DNA of 64,000 nucleotides from Blautia liquoris (GTDB lineage: Bacteria; Bacillota; Clostridia; Lachnospirales; Lachnospiraceae), in NCBI RefSeq assembly GCF_015159595.1, contig NZ_CP063304.1, positions 2,170,001-2,234,000 of the forward strand, given 5' to 3'. The translations under genes were made by a program, and so were the position numbers. This document shows positions 33,801 through 41,902 of this stretch, piece by piece. The stretch's first letter is position 1, and each line of letters begins with the position of its first letter. The notes below the pieces were generated by a model. It searched no databases, was not told the DNA's origin, and saw only the letters and a program-made list of their open reading frames with translations.

Positions 33801-36515
33801 GGCACTACCATCTTGATCGCTGATCTGATAGGAACTATTGGTATTCTCACTTTCTTCATCGCCGCCGTAAAGTTTCACTTGGTTCGTCACTTTTCCTGGC
33901 TCACCTGTTACCTCCGTCAGATAACTGAAACGATATGCTTTGCTATGATCCGGAATATTGAATGTGAGTACTCTCGTTTCATTATCATAAGAAACATTCT
34001 CTCCAATAACAGGTGATATCTCTTCGCCTTCTGTATAACTGCCATCTGCGTTAAGACTTAATTCCGTAATCCTAATATTTCCATCCAGGAGCAGATTTCC
34101 ATTCGCATCGGTACGCAAATCAAGTCCAGCCGGTAATGTGTCTTCGATTTTCGTGAATTTGTTATCGAGTTCGTAAGGTTTGTAATCTACAGTCCAGTTC
34201 ACAACACCAGCTTCGACCAATGCTGCCTCTTTTGATAGCAAGGAGCTATTAACCGTAACATTACGTTTCGATTCGATTCCTGTCTCCCAATTCTCGGAAT
34301 TCATCTTTATCGTGTTTGTCACCGTATTGCTGCTGTTCTTTCCAAAATATTTTTCTAATGTTTCAGCATTTGGTTTTGCCTTGATCAAAATCACATAAGG
34401 TTTATCCAATGTTTTAAACGTGAAAGAAATGCTGCTTTTTGTCTTTGTATGCGTTAATCCCTCTACTGTAACTGGTGTTGTATCTTTGGCCGTCACACTT
34501 TGTCCGGCATCATTTGTATTTCCTTCAAATATCAAGTAATCTTGTCCGGAAGTAATCTCCGACAATTCCCAACCATCCGGCAGTGTATCTGTAAGGGTCA
34601 CAGCTCCCAGTGATTGTCCATTTGCATCTGTCAGATTTAAGCCGTCTGCATTTACACTGATACGGAATATTGCCGATTTATCCTGATAATCAAAGCCATC
34701 ATTATTCCAATCGTCCATGATGTCGTTCACTCCAGAAGCCGGATCATCTGTATGACCACGTTTCAGTAATTCCTTTTTCAGCATAAGACTCGGATAAGAA
34801 ACTTTTGCATCGGCCTTATTTAAGTTTGTATTTTTGCTATAAAGGAAAGCGGTATTCTTAACATCCTTCCATGTATTTGATACAAAAATATCTGGATTTG
34901 TGACAATAGATTCAAAATTGAAAGTAACTTTCTCGGTAGTAAATCCGGTAACGACCAGTAGATCACCTACCCGTTCTCCGCCCTTTATAACAGGAAGTAT
35001 CTTTGACTTAAGTCCCTCTCCTGAGAACGAATCATCTTTATACTTCTGATCGAACTGAGGCGTCAAACCTTTGATGACATCAGCACTAATACCATCCACA
35101 GACAGATCCGTTACTTTAGAACTGCCTTCCTTTCCATATAACAACAGATCATAGACAGTTGCGTCTGGTATGGTCTGACCTCTCGGATCAACATTAACCG
35201 TCCATTGAATCGTCTGGTTATCCTTGTCGGAAATCTTACCGCTTTTACTAATTGCATTGTATCCAATTCCTACATTGACATTACCAGTTCCAATCTCTCC
35301 ATGGTCTTCCCATTCAATAGACGCTTTATTCTTATAGTTTGTCACACCTGTCGTGTAATCTTCATCTGGGACTTCTGACACAATCGTCAAAAGAACTTTC
35401 GTATTCAATATCCGATCATCCCCAGATGTTGTGTTTCCAATTTTATATACACCATTCTCATCTGGTTTAATATCTGTTCCCTCATCCCAGCCGCTTCCGT
35501 TCCAATACTGTACAGTTGCCTGTTTCAATGTCAAACCTTTCGGCAAGACATCTGTCAGTGTTGGGTTTTTTAGAGTAGCCTCCATATCATTGGCTGTGAT
35601 CGTCCACGTGATTGTGCGGTCTTTTGGATTATAAACTCCGCTACTGCCGTCCTGGTCGCTCTTTCCTTTTTTTTCAATCCACTTTGGTTTGAAGGAAATA
35701 GAACCACTGCCTTCTGTTATGTAGTTGTCTTCATCATAAAGTTCCGCTTTATTCCGGATCGACTGTGATCCACTTGCATAATACTTCTCATCCGGTATAG
35801 CTGTTTTGAATTTGACAATCTGTTCTCCGACTGAGCTATCCGGAAATGTATAGCTTAAAAGTCCATCTGTAATTGTCGGATCATCGGTCTTGTTCTCATT
35901 TATAATAAATGATCCTGGTACATATTCACCGACGTCTTTCAGATTGTCTCTCAGTTCATATCCGGCAAGATCGACAAAATTCTCTCCCTGTTTTCCAGAA
36001 ACCTTTACTGTCCATTCCACCGTCTGATCTGCAAGGTTCACCTTACCAGATTTACTCATGGAATATTCCGTTTCGACTACCGGCTTCTCGAGATTGAATT
36101 CGCGGTCGAAAATTTCAATAATCTTGTCACCAGAACCTGAAGATCCGCCTTCTTCTTTCAATTCAAATGTAGCTTTAAAAGAAGCACTTACTCCTGCTTC
36201 TTCTCCATTAAAAGCGTCATCGTCCCCATCAAAGTCAACTCGTGCCGTCACGACTCCATCCACATCTATAAAAGTTACATGTCCGGCAACAACCCCATCT
36301 GCTGTCTTCAGAACAATTGCTTCGGAAGAATTTGGAGTTTTAATCGAATCACTTAATGCAATGAATGCATGGTCGCCTTTGTTAATGTATGTCCCTTCGG
36401 TTCCTCCATCTCCCAAAACAGGAATTCCAAAAGAGGCAGAAAGTTCTATCGGCTGATCATCAAGGATAACTCCGCCTTCCCCTATCTCACTTCCATTTTG
36501 TTTTATCGATGGCAA
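30885..36515 (-). CDS. Giant sortase-anchored adhesin, main part of a frameshifted gene
   Basis: 1876 residues of a cell-wall surface protein. In order: several collagen/fibrinogen-binding-like and pilin backbone-type beta domains (about 1-1050), a SpaA-type prealbumin domain (GWIEITKIDGTTKAPLAGVEFTIF), seven tandem FctA/Spy0128-type repeats expected to form isopeptide bonds, a KPG collagen-like spacer, the sorting motif SPKTG, a hydrophobic helix and a KRKRSK tail. The motif is SPKTG rather than LPxTG, which recalls class B or other non-housekeeping sortases of clostridia. The true N-terminus with its signal peptide is in other frames upstream (to 37256), so this part alone would not be secreted. 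No sortase gene in the window. Confidence 0.85.
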   Translation of the reverse strand: MPSIKQNGSEIGEGGVILDDQPIELSASFGIPVLGDGGTEGTYINKGDHAFIALSDSIKTPNSSEAIVLKTADGVVAGHVTFIDVDGVVTARVDFDGDDDAFNGEEAGVSASFKATFELKEEGGSSGSGDKIIEIFDREFNLEKPVVETEYSMSKSGKVNLADQTVEWTVKVSGKQGENFVDLAGYELRDNLKDVGEYVPGSFIINENKTDDPTITDGLLSYTFPDSSVGEQIVKFKTAIPDEKYYASGSQSIRNKAELYDEDNYITEGSGSISFKPKWIEKKGKSDQDGSSGVYNPKDRTITWTITANDMEATLKNPTLTDVLPKGLTLKQATVQYWNGSGWDEGTDIKPDENGVYKIGNTTSGDDRILNTKVLLTIVSEVPDEDYTTGVTNYKNKASIEWEDHGEIGTGNVNVGIGYNAISKSGKISDKDNQTIQWTVNVDPRGQTIPDATVYDLLLYGKEGSSKVTDLSVDGISADVIKGLTPQFDQKYKDDSFSGEGLKSKILPVIKGGERVGDLLVVTGFTTEKVTFNFESIVTNPDIFVSNTWKDVKNTAFLYSKNTNLNKADAKVSYPSLMLKKELLKRGHTDDPASGVNDIMDDWNNDGFDYQDKSAIFRISVNADGLNLTDANGQSLGAVTLTDTLPDGWELSEITSGQDYLIFEGNTNDAGQSVTAKDTTPVTVEGLTHTKTKSSISFTFKTLDKPYVILIKAKPNAETLEKYFGKNSSNTVTNTIKMNSENWETGIESKRNVTVNSSLLSKEAALVEAGVVNWTVDYKPYELDNKFTKIEDTLPAGLDLRTDANGNLLLDGNIRITELSLNADGSYTEGEEISPVIGENVSYDNETRVLTFNIPDHSKAYRFSYLTEVTGEPGKVTNQVKLYGGDEESENTNSSYQISDQDGSATMRKSGWIEITKIDGTTKAPLAGVEFTIFAADGTTVIRKGTTGTDGKLKLRGLPAGNLILRETAVPDGYNLDTSDHTLEVVKTEDATTVSIDGKTGDDANLIAIENYKEGEYAPTSVILKANKILEGKNLEDASFKFELKDTDGKTIQTKKNDLDGNIVFDEITYDEPGEYHYTIQEVAGDEVGINYDKSVISITVNVEDKDGKLTATQVYDGGSQTFTNTYQAAPGSVTLEAQKVLNGKDLQVGEFSFELKDEDGKLLQTKQNDAQGKVFFDSIEYTEVGTYKYTIQEVKGDLAGVSYDSHVINVTVTVEDKDAKLVAEPVYEGSQTFINMYQAAPGSVVLEAQKVLKGKDLKGGDFSFELKDKDGKVLQTKQNDAQGKVYFDPIEYKETGTYQYTIEETKGNLAGVSYDSHVIDVIVTVEDKEAQLVATPVYKGDQTFTNTYQPAAGSVVLKAQKVLEGKELKADNFSFELKDEDGKVLQTKQNDAQGKVFFDPIDYTEVGTYQYTIAELSGEQAGVTYDSHVIHVTVKVEDKEAQLVATPLYEEDQTFTNSYKPADGNIVLEAQKVLEGKNLEADNFSFELKDEDGKVLQTKQNDAQGKVFFDPIDYKKAGTYNYTIEEVKGNLAGISYDSHVIHVTVKVEDKEAQLVATPVYEGDQTFTNTYKPADGNIVLEAQKVLEGKNLEAGNFSFILKDEEGQILQTKQNDAQGKVFFDPIDYTEGGTYQYTIAELSGEQAGVTYDSHVIHVTVTVEDKEAQLVATPVYEEDQTFTNTYKPADGNIVLEAKKILKGKKLKAGEFSFVLKDKAGKVLQTKQNDAQGKIYFDPIAYSEKGIYEYTITEVIGKLAHVDYDSHAIKVKVTVEDQDGQFVASSVYEGDQTFTNNYKPEKPGKPGKPGKPGKPGKPGKPGKPGKPSKPGESGETGTGKSSKTKSPKTGDSNEPLMYGVVLLVSAVAITGALRIKRKRSK
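31041..31135. repeat. 9-base tandem repeat coding Lys-Pro-Gly
   Basis: About nine units of GGTTTTCCT or GGTTTCCCT (plus-strand view) encode the KPG spacer just before the SPKTG motif. Such a tract is prone to length change between strains. Confidence 0.85.
31140..33470. repeat. Seven tandem ~325-base coding repeats (FctA-type domains)
   Basis: Seven units of about 107 codons begin with a GxxVLxAxKxLxGKxL motif and contain the repeated segments FELKD(E/K)DGKxLQTKQNDAQGKVFFDPI and YDSHVI. Copies 2 to 7 are much alike, the first is the most diverged. Recombination between copies could change the length of the stalk. Confidence 0.85.
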
Positions 36516-36889
36516 TATAGAACTAAGAAGACCTGTGACATCTTTCCCCTCTGCCTGCGCATTCTGCTCTGCTGCCTGTTTTTATCAGAGACTAGGGCAT
36601 TTTCACTGGCAAACTGATTGTCTTGCCTTTCATTTGATTTGGATCCCTGATTTGCAGTTTCTTTTTGACTTTCATCGGTTTTCTCTTCTGGTATATTGAC
36701 AGTGTAGTTGTTACTAAGAATGAATACACTATGATCTCCAGAGGTTCCATTCTCTCCATCTGAATTATATATCAGGTTTGTCTGGAATTGTGCAGATATA
36801 CCATCATTTGTTTTTTCTAATGCTGCATCATCCCACTTAAAAGTCACATTTGCACGAATCTGTTTAGAACTATCCTCTTGGATAAACAA
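36503..36889 (-). pseudogene. Middle fragment of the frameshifted adhesin gene
   Basis: A sensible open frame (FIQEDSSKQIRANVTFKW to ENALVSDK) lies in a third frame relative to both neighbours. It joins the upstream fragment at a run of seven A (minus strand, 36912-36918; six would restore the frame) and the downstream part at a run of five A (36579-36583; six would restore it). It is not an independent gene. Confidence 0.8.
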
Positions 36890-37256
36890 AACACTTCCAA
36901 GTTTCTTTCCATTTTTTTGTCAAAAGATCTGTACTCTTTTGTCCGGCAAGGTTAAAACCTTTAGACAGGATAAAAGACGCGGTATCGCCACTCTTTACCT
37001 GTGTAGCTGAGGATGCTTCACTACTTGCTGCAGGTATATTGAATGACACTACCGCTGATACTTTGTCTTTGCCGGATATAGATGCTTTATCGGCAATCTC
37101 TGTTCCATTTTGGCTGACAACAGCTTTGACATTCGTAAGTACAGATGTTTTGTCTGTTATCGTATCTTCAGCAGAGGCAATACTCACAGGCATGCTGCTG
37201 AAAATCATCAAAACCGTCATTACCCAACTAAATAATGAATGAATTTTTCTTTTCAT
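36870..37256 (-). pseudogene. N-terminal fragment of the adhesin with signal peptide
   Basis: The ATG at 37256 follows GGGAGA, and the start encodes a signal peptide (MKRKIHSLFSWVMTVLMIF, SMPVSIASAED). The frame then runs to residue 128 where the shift at the A7 run gives a false end. Joined with the middle and main parts, the full protein would be about 2120 residues. Confidence 0.8.
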
Positions 37257-37330
37257 TTCTAGTTCTCCCTTCTCAAATTTTATTTCTTGTAAATGGCAAA
37301 GTCCTCCATTTGAGTAAATACTATACTAAA

Positions 37331-37392
37331 TCAAGTAAATTTGCTTGAATTTTAGAATAAGTAACTGTTACTATTTTTACTTTTCCGGTAAC
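37331..37392. promoter_or_regulatory. Palindromes upstream of the adhesin gene
   Basis: TCAAGTAAATTTGCTTGA (37331-37348) is palindromic at 16 of 18 positions and overlaps a weak minus-strand promoter. AGTAACTGTTACT (37360-37372) is a second palindrome, and another GGTAAC lies at 37387-37392. They look like operators. The rest of 37257-37598 holds no gene. Confidence 0.45.
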
Positions 37393-37560
37393 TAATAATA
37401 TTCAATTTTCTTTTTTTGGAAAATTAGAAATGTTTCTACATTTAATGTTTTTGACAAAACAAAAAAGCCTGCAATATCAAGTTAATGACATTCAGACTCT
37501 TTTCTCCAACCAGATATATAAATAATTTCTTCTGTAAGGATGCCGCATATATGTAAAAAT

Positions 37561-37592
37561 GCCGGGCTGACAATATTCCCTGTCAGTCCGAC
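37561..37592 (-). terminator. Terminator of the iol operon
   Basis: Stem GGACTGACA / TGTCAGCCC with a short loop just after the iolE stop codon, followed on the minus strand by a weak T-run. Confidence 0.7.
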
Positions 37593-37598
37593 ATTTCT

Positions 37599-38498
37599 CT
37601 ACAGCCCTGTCTTTTGTGCAATATACTCTCTCGCCCGTATTGCATATTCCAGTGGATTAGCCACAGCAGGATCCTGCTCCGCCTCTACCAGCATGTAACC
37701 TTCATACCCGTAATTCTCCAGTGTCTGAAAGATCGGTACAAAATCGATGCACCCGTCTCCCGGTATGGTAAAAGTCCCCATCCGCACACCATCCAGAAAA
37801 CTTAAGTTTTCGCATCTTACTTTCTCAACAATTTCAGGCCGAATATCTTTCAGATGAACGTGTTTAACGCGGTCAATGTGTTTTGTCAGTTCCCCAAGCG
37901 GGTCAGCACCGCAATATGCGAAGTGACCGGTGTCATAGAGAAGACCCACGTAAGCCGGATCCGTGTTTGCAAGCATATCATCCACCTCATCCGGATTCTG
38001 CACAACCGTTCCCATGTGGTGGTGGAAAGTCAGACTAATCCTATATTCTTCTTTCGCAATCTTGCCCAGTCTGTTCAGCCCGTCACACAGAGTCTTCCAC
38101 TGTGAATCGTTCATCTCATATTTATGTCCGAAAATCGGAGTGTCAAGTTTTCCCTGTACACTATAGCTCTGCTCGGATACACCAATGATCTTCGCTCCCA
38201 TTTCTTTCAGAAATGCCAGCTGCATACGAAAGTCCCGTTCCACCTCTTGAAAGGGCTTCGTGAGAAGAAAAGCGGAAAACCACTGATTGCAGATTTCTAT
38301 CTTTCGTAAATTCAGGGATTTTTTCAATATTTCCGTGTCTTTTGGATAGCGGTTTCCTACCTCCGTTCCGACAAATCCTGCCAGTGCCATCTCGCTGATA
38401 CACTGTTCAAAGGTATTTTCTTTTCCCAATTCGGGTAGATCGTCATTCGTCCAGGCAATCGGTGCAATCCCAAGTCTTACTTTATTCTTATCAAGCAT
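37599..38498 (-). CDS. iolE: Myo-inosose-2 dehydratase
   Basis: Dehydrates 2-keto-myo-inositol, the second step of inositol catabolism. The 299-residue product is the AP-endonuclease-2/xylose-isomerase-like fold of IolE (RLGIAPIAWTNDDLPELG at the start, TEVGNRYP, LTFHHHMGT and LLYDTGHFAYCG metal residues). Last gene of the inositol set, 10 bases after iolG. Confidence 0.9.
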   Translation of the reverse strand: MLDKNKVRLGIAPIAWTNDDLPELGKENTFEQCISEMALAGFVGTEVGNRYPKDTEILKKSLNLRKIEICNQWFSAFLLTKPFQEVERDFRMQLAFLKEMGAKIIGVSEQSYSVQGKLDTPIFGHKYEMNDSQWKTLCDGLNRLGKIAKEEYRISLTFHHHMGTVVQNPDEVDDMLANTDPAYVGLLYDTGHFAYCGADPLGELTKHIDRVKHVHLKDIRPEIVEKVRCENLSFLDGVRMGTFTIPGDGCIDFVPIFQTLENYGYEGYMLVEAEQDPAVANPLEYAIRAREYIAQKTGL

Positions 38499-38508
38499 GA
38501 TCTTTCCC

Positions 38509-39522
38509 TCACATAAGTTCTGATAATTTCACTGGCCGGTGTTCTTCATACGATTTTTTCGCGGCAAGGCCCATAATAACAGGCATCAGTCCATCTCGAA
38601 TCGTAAGCGGAGTTTCTTTGTCATGTTCAATTGCATCAATAAAGGTTTCAATTTCTTTTCCGTAGGCATCCATATAGCGCTCCAGGAAGAAATACAACGG
38701 TTTTTCACCAATAATTCCATCACAATTACTGAGTACTGCCGTCGACGGATGATCATTATCCACGGATACCATTCCTTCTGACCCGAATACTTCTGCTCTC
38801 TGGTCATATCCGTAAACCGACTTCCTGCAGTTATCAATCACAGCAATCGATCCATTTTCCATCTGAAGTGTGATTACCGCGGTGTCGATATCGCCGGCCT
38901 CTCCAATCGCAGGATCGACCAGATTTGCCCCCTGAGCATAAACTTGCGCCGCTTCGCATCCAGACAAAAAACGCACCATGTCAAAATCATGAATCGTCAT
39001 ATCAAGAAAGATTCCGCCCGATACTTTTACATAATTGATATCCGGCGGCTCTGGATCTCTGGACGTAATCTTGATAATCTCCGGTTTTCCGATCTTTCCG
39101 GCTGCAACCGCCTGCTGCATCGTCTCAAAATTATGGTCGAATCTGCGATTAAAACCAACCTGATATTTAAGGCCCGTACCTTTTAGTGCTTCTTCAACTT
39201 CACGAATCCTAGCCACCTTATGATCCACAGGCTTTTCGCAGAAGACATGTTTCTTTGCACGAATTGTTTCTAATGAAATAGTTGCATGGGTGTCCGTGGA
39301 AGAACAGATTAAAACCGCATCAATCTCGGGGTCTTCCAGAATCTCCCTGTAATCTGTCGTTGTATGGAGAACTCCCATACTCTTTGCAAAATGTGCCGTC
39401 TCTTCATTCATATAGGGATCCGCTGCTGTTTTTATCACTGCATCTTTTACTCTTGTCCGGATACTTTTGATATGTACTTTCCCAATTCTCCCCGTTCCGA
39501 TAATTCCTAAGTTTACCATCAC
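38509..39522 (-). CDS. iolG: Inositol 2-dehydrogenase (Gfo/Idh/MocA family)
   Basis: NAD-dependent oxidation of myo-inositol to 2-keto-myo-inositol, the entry step. The 337-residue protein has LGIIGTGRIGKVH, CSSTDTHA and the EKP lysine (FCEKPVDHK) of this family. Assignment as inositol enzyme rests on context; the family is broad. An ATG-ATG pair starts it. Confidence 0.88.
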   Translation of the reverse strand: MMVNLGIIGTGRIGKVHIKSIRTRVKDAVIKTAADPYMNEETAHFAKSMGVLHTTTDYREILEDPEIDAVLICSSTDTHATISLETIRAKKHVFCEKPVDHKVARIREVEEALKGTGLKYQVGFNRRFDHNFETMQQAVAAGKIGKPEIIKITSRDPEPPDINYVKVSGGIFLDMTIHDFDMVRFLSGCEAAQVYAQGANLVDPAIGEAGDIDTAVITLQMENGSIAVIDNCRKSVYGYDQRAEVFGSEGMVSVDNDHPSTAVLSNCDGIIGEKPLYFFLERYMDAYGKEIETFIDAIEHDKETPLTIRDGLMPVIMGLAAKKSYEEHRPVKLSELM

Positions 39523-39564
39523 ATGATCTCCATCTTTATCTTATTTTTAATCGAAGACGTTTTT

Positions 39565-40350
39565 TCAATCCTTTACATCGTGAAGCCAAATATATTTCTC
39601 ATCTTCACACCGGTCTGTCTGAAGCCATGGATTTCCGTCGATATGGCGGATCATCCAACACGTATACATCTGATAACCCGGAGCCACAGCCTGAGGATGC
39701 AGTTTTCCTCCCGGTATTGCCGAAAAACTCCCATCGACACTCTTAAACACTTCATCGCCCACAAAACTTGCTCCAAACCCTTCCGGATGATCGAACTTGA
39801 AATAATACGTCTCCGGCTGCGGATGTCTGTGAGGCAGATAACCGGACCAGTTTCCCTTGTCATTAAGAACTTCGCCTAATACCATGTTAGAATACGGAGC
39901 AATCTCATGGTCAAAGATTGTGTTAACTCTGCGCTTTGCAACATTTCCAAATTCACCGACACAGGAATACTTGTACGGTGCATCTTTGGGTGCATAGATT
40001 TTCGATGGAAAGGTTGTATCGTTCTTGGTGCATTGAAGCAGGATTTCACAATCCGAAATGGCTTTGACCCTTACACTTTTGCCTGTGCAGACATGAACGC
40101 ACCATGGGCCTTCCGTAAATACATCCTTTCGGCTTACTTCCCGGCTGCCCTCTTCCCATTCATATCGAATCTCACCGGAAAGCAGCAATACAGCCAGCTC
40201 CTCTCCTGCCCGACAAAACTCTCTTGTACTATCCTTTTTCATACGATAGACACGGATATCCATGTTCATCGCCTTGTACTCATTCTCATATGTTGTCAGT
40301 ATCTGCTCCCCGTCTGCATCAAAGGTGGGATATCCGAATACTTTTTCCAT
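39565..40350 (-). CDS. iolB: 5-deoxy-glucuronate isomerase
   Basis: Converts 5-deoxy-glucuronate to 5-dehydro-2-deoxygluconate. The 261-residue cupin shows the IolB pattern, with GNWSGYLPHRHPQPETYYF holding metal-binding histidines. It lies 12 bases after iolA and 42 before iolG. Confidence 0.9.
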   Translation of the reverse strand: MEKVFGYPTFDADGEQILTTYENEYKAMNMDIRVYRMKKDSTREFCRAGEELAVLLLSGEIRYEWEEGSREVSRKDVFTEGPWCVHVCTGKSVRVKAISDCEILLQCTKNDTTFPSKIYAPKDAPYKYSCVGEFGNVAKRRVNTIFDHEIAPYSNMVLGEVLNDKGNWSGYLPHRHPQPETYYFKFDHPEGFGASFVGDEVFKSVDGSFSAIPGGKLHPQAVAPGYQMYTCWMIRHIDGNPWLQTDRCEDEKYIWLHDVKD

Positions 40351-40362
40351 ATGCTCTCCTCC

Positions 40363-41880
40363 TTAAAGTTCTGTGCTGCCTTCCCATGTCCCTACTTTTC
40401 TGGAACCTGAATTCTCGTCAAACCAATGTGTTGTGACTGTTTTTGCTCTTGTAAAGAAATGATAGCCGTCTCTTCCGAGAACGTGGAGATCTCCGAAGAA
40501 AGATTCTTTGTTTCCTGAAAATGGAAAATAAGCAGTCGGAACCGGAATCCCCACATTCACACCAACCATCCCGCCATCAGTATCCATCACAAATTTTCGG
40601 CTGTAATAACCACTCTTTGTAAAGATGCAAGAGCCATTCGCATAAGGATTCGCATTCATGACTTTGATTCCTTCTTCATAATTTTTTACACGTTTCACAC
40701 AGGTTACAGGTCCGAAGATCTCGCGATCCCCTACTGTCATACCCGGCTTTACATCATCCAGAATCGTCGGTCCTGCAAAATAGCCTTTCTCATATCCCTG
40801 AACGGTTATATTTCGTCCGTCCAAAACAACTTTTGCACCCTCATCAATTCCTTTTTGAATCCAACCGTATATCTTGTCTCTATGAGAACCGCTCACCACT
40901 GGTCCAAGGTCTGTCTCTTCCTCATAAGCGCATCCAATCTTCAGCCGTTCTGCTTTTTTCTTTAAAAGATCTACGAATTCATCCGCAATGCTTTCCTGCA
41001 CGCATACAACCGGCAGGGCCATGCATCTCATACCCGCACATCCATAAGTAGAGTTAATAATTGCATTTACTGTGGTCTCAATATTACAGTCTTCCAGAAC
41101 CAGAGCATGATTTTTTGCTTCTGTCTGTGCCTGTACACGTTTTCCATGAGCGGCTGCTTTGGAATATACTTCTTTTCCTACATGCGTGGTACCTACAAAT
41201 GTGACTGCTTTTACACGTTCATCTGTCAAAAGAATGTCTGCTTCTTCTCTGCTGCAGGTAATAAGATTTACCACACCTTTCGGAAAACCAGCTTCCTTAT
41301 AAAATAAATCCATAATTTTCATCGATGTCAGTGGTGTCTGAGAACTTGCTTTCAGAACTACGGTATTTCCACATGCGATAGAGAGTGGAACCATCCACCC
41401 CCAGGGGATCATTGCCGGAAAATTCATGGGGACAATTCCGGCTGTGACTCCAAGCGGAAAGCGATAAGCCGCTGTGTCATAACCTGTTGTCACCTGCATG
41501 GCCGCATCTCCCTGTATCAGTGCGGGCAGTGCACAGGCCTCTTCTGTCGGCTCAATTGCTTTTTGCACATCTCCTCTGGCCTCTTTAATGTTTTTCCCAA
41601 GTTCCATTGCACAAATTCTGGCCAGATCCTCTTTGTGAGCATAGAGAACATCTCTCCATCGAAACATATACTGTTGTCTTGCAGAGAGTGATAATCTCGA
41701 CCATGCCGGGAAAGCTTCCGCGGCAGATGTAATTGCTTCCTCTACCTCCTCCGCCGTACAACGTGGTGTCCTGGCAATCACTTCTCCCGTACTTGAATCT
41801 GTGATATCCACATATTGATCACTTTTTGACTCTCTCCACTCCCCATAAACACAATATCCCGTCTTTTTCATTGCTGTCAT
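40363..41880 (-). CDS. iolA: Methylmalonate/malonate semialdehyde dehydrogenase
   Basis: CoA-acylating dehydrogenase that turns malonate semialdehyde from the inositol pathway into acetyl-CoA. The 505-residue aldehyde dehydrogenase fold has the nucleotide segment TFVGTTHVGKEVYSKAA and the catalytic Cys in GCAGMRCMAL. A second ATG (41871) is nearly as good a start. Confidence 0.92.
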   Translation of the reverse strand: MTAMKKTGYCVYGEWRESKSDQYVDITDSSTGEVIARTPRCTAEEVEEAITSAAEAFPAWSRLSLSARQQYMFRWRDVLYAHKEDLARICAMELGKNIKEARGDVQKAIEPTEEACALPALIQGDAAMQVTTGYDTAAYRFPLGVTAGIVPMNFPAMIPWGWMVPLSIACGNTVVLKASSQTPLTSMKIMDLFYKEAGFPKGVVNLITCSREEADILLTDERVKAVTFVGTTHVGKEVYSKAAAHGKRVQAQTEAKNHALVLEDCNIETTVNAIINSTYGCAGMRCMALPVVCVQESIADEFVDLLKKKAERLKIGCAYEEETDLGPVVSGSHRDKIYGWIQKGIDEGAKVVLDGRNITVQGYEKGYFAGPTILDDVKPGMTVGDREIFGPVTCVKRVKNYEEGIKVMNANPYANGSCIFTKSGYYSRKFVMDTDGGMVGVNVGIPVPTAYFPFSGNKESFFGDLHVLGRDGYHFFTRAKTVTTHWFDENSGSRKVGTWEGSTEL

Positions 41881-41902
41881 TGAATTTACTCCTTTTTCTC
41901 CT

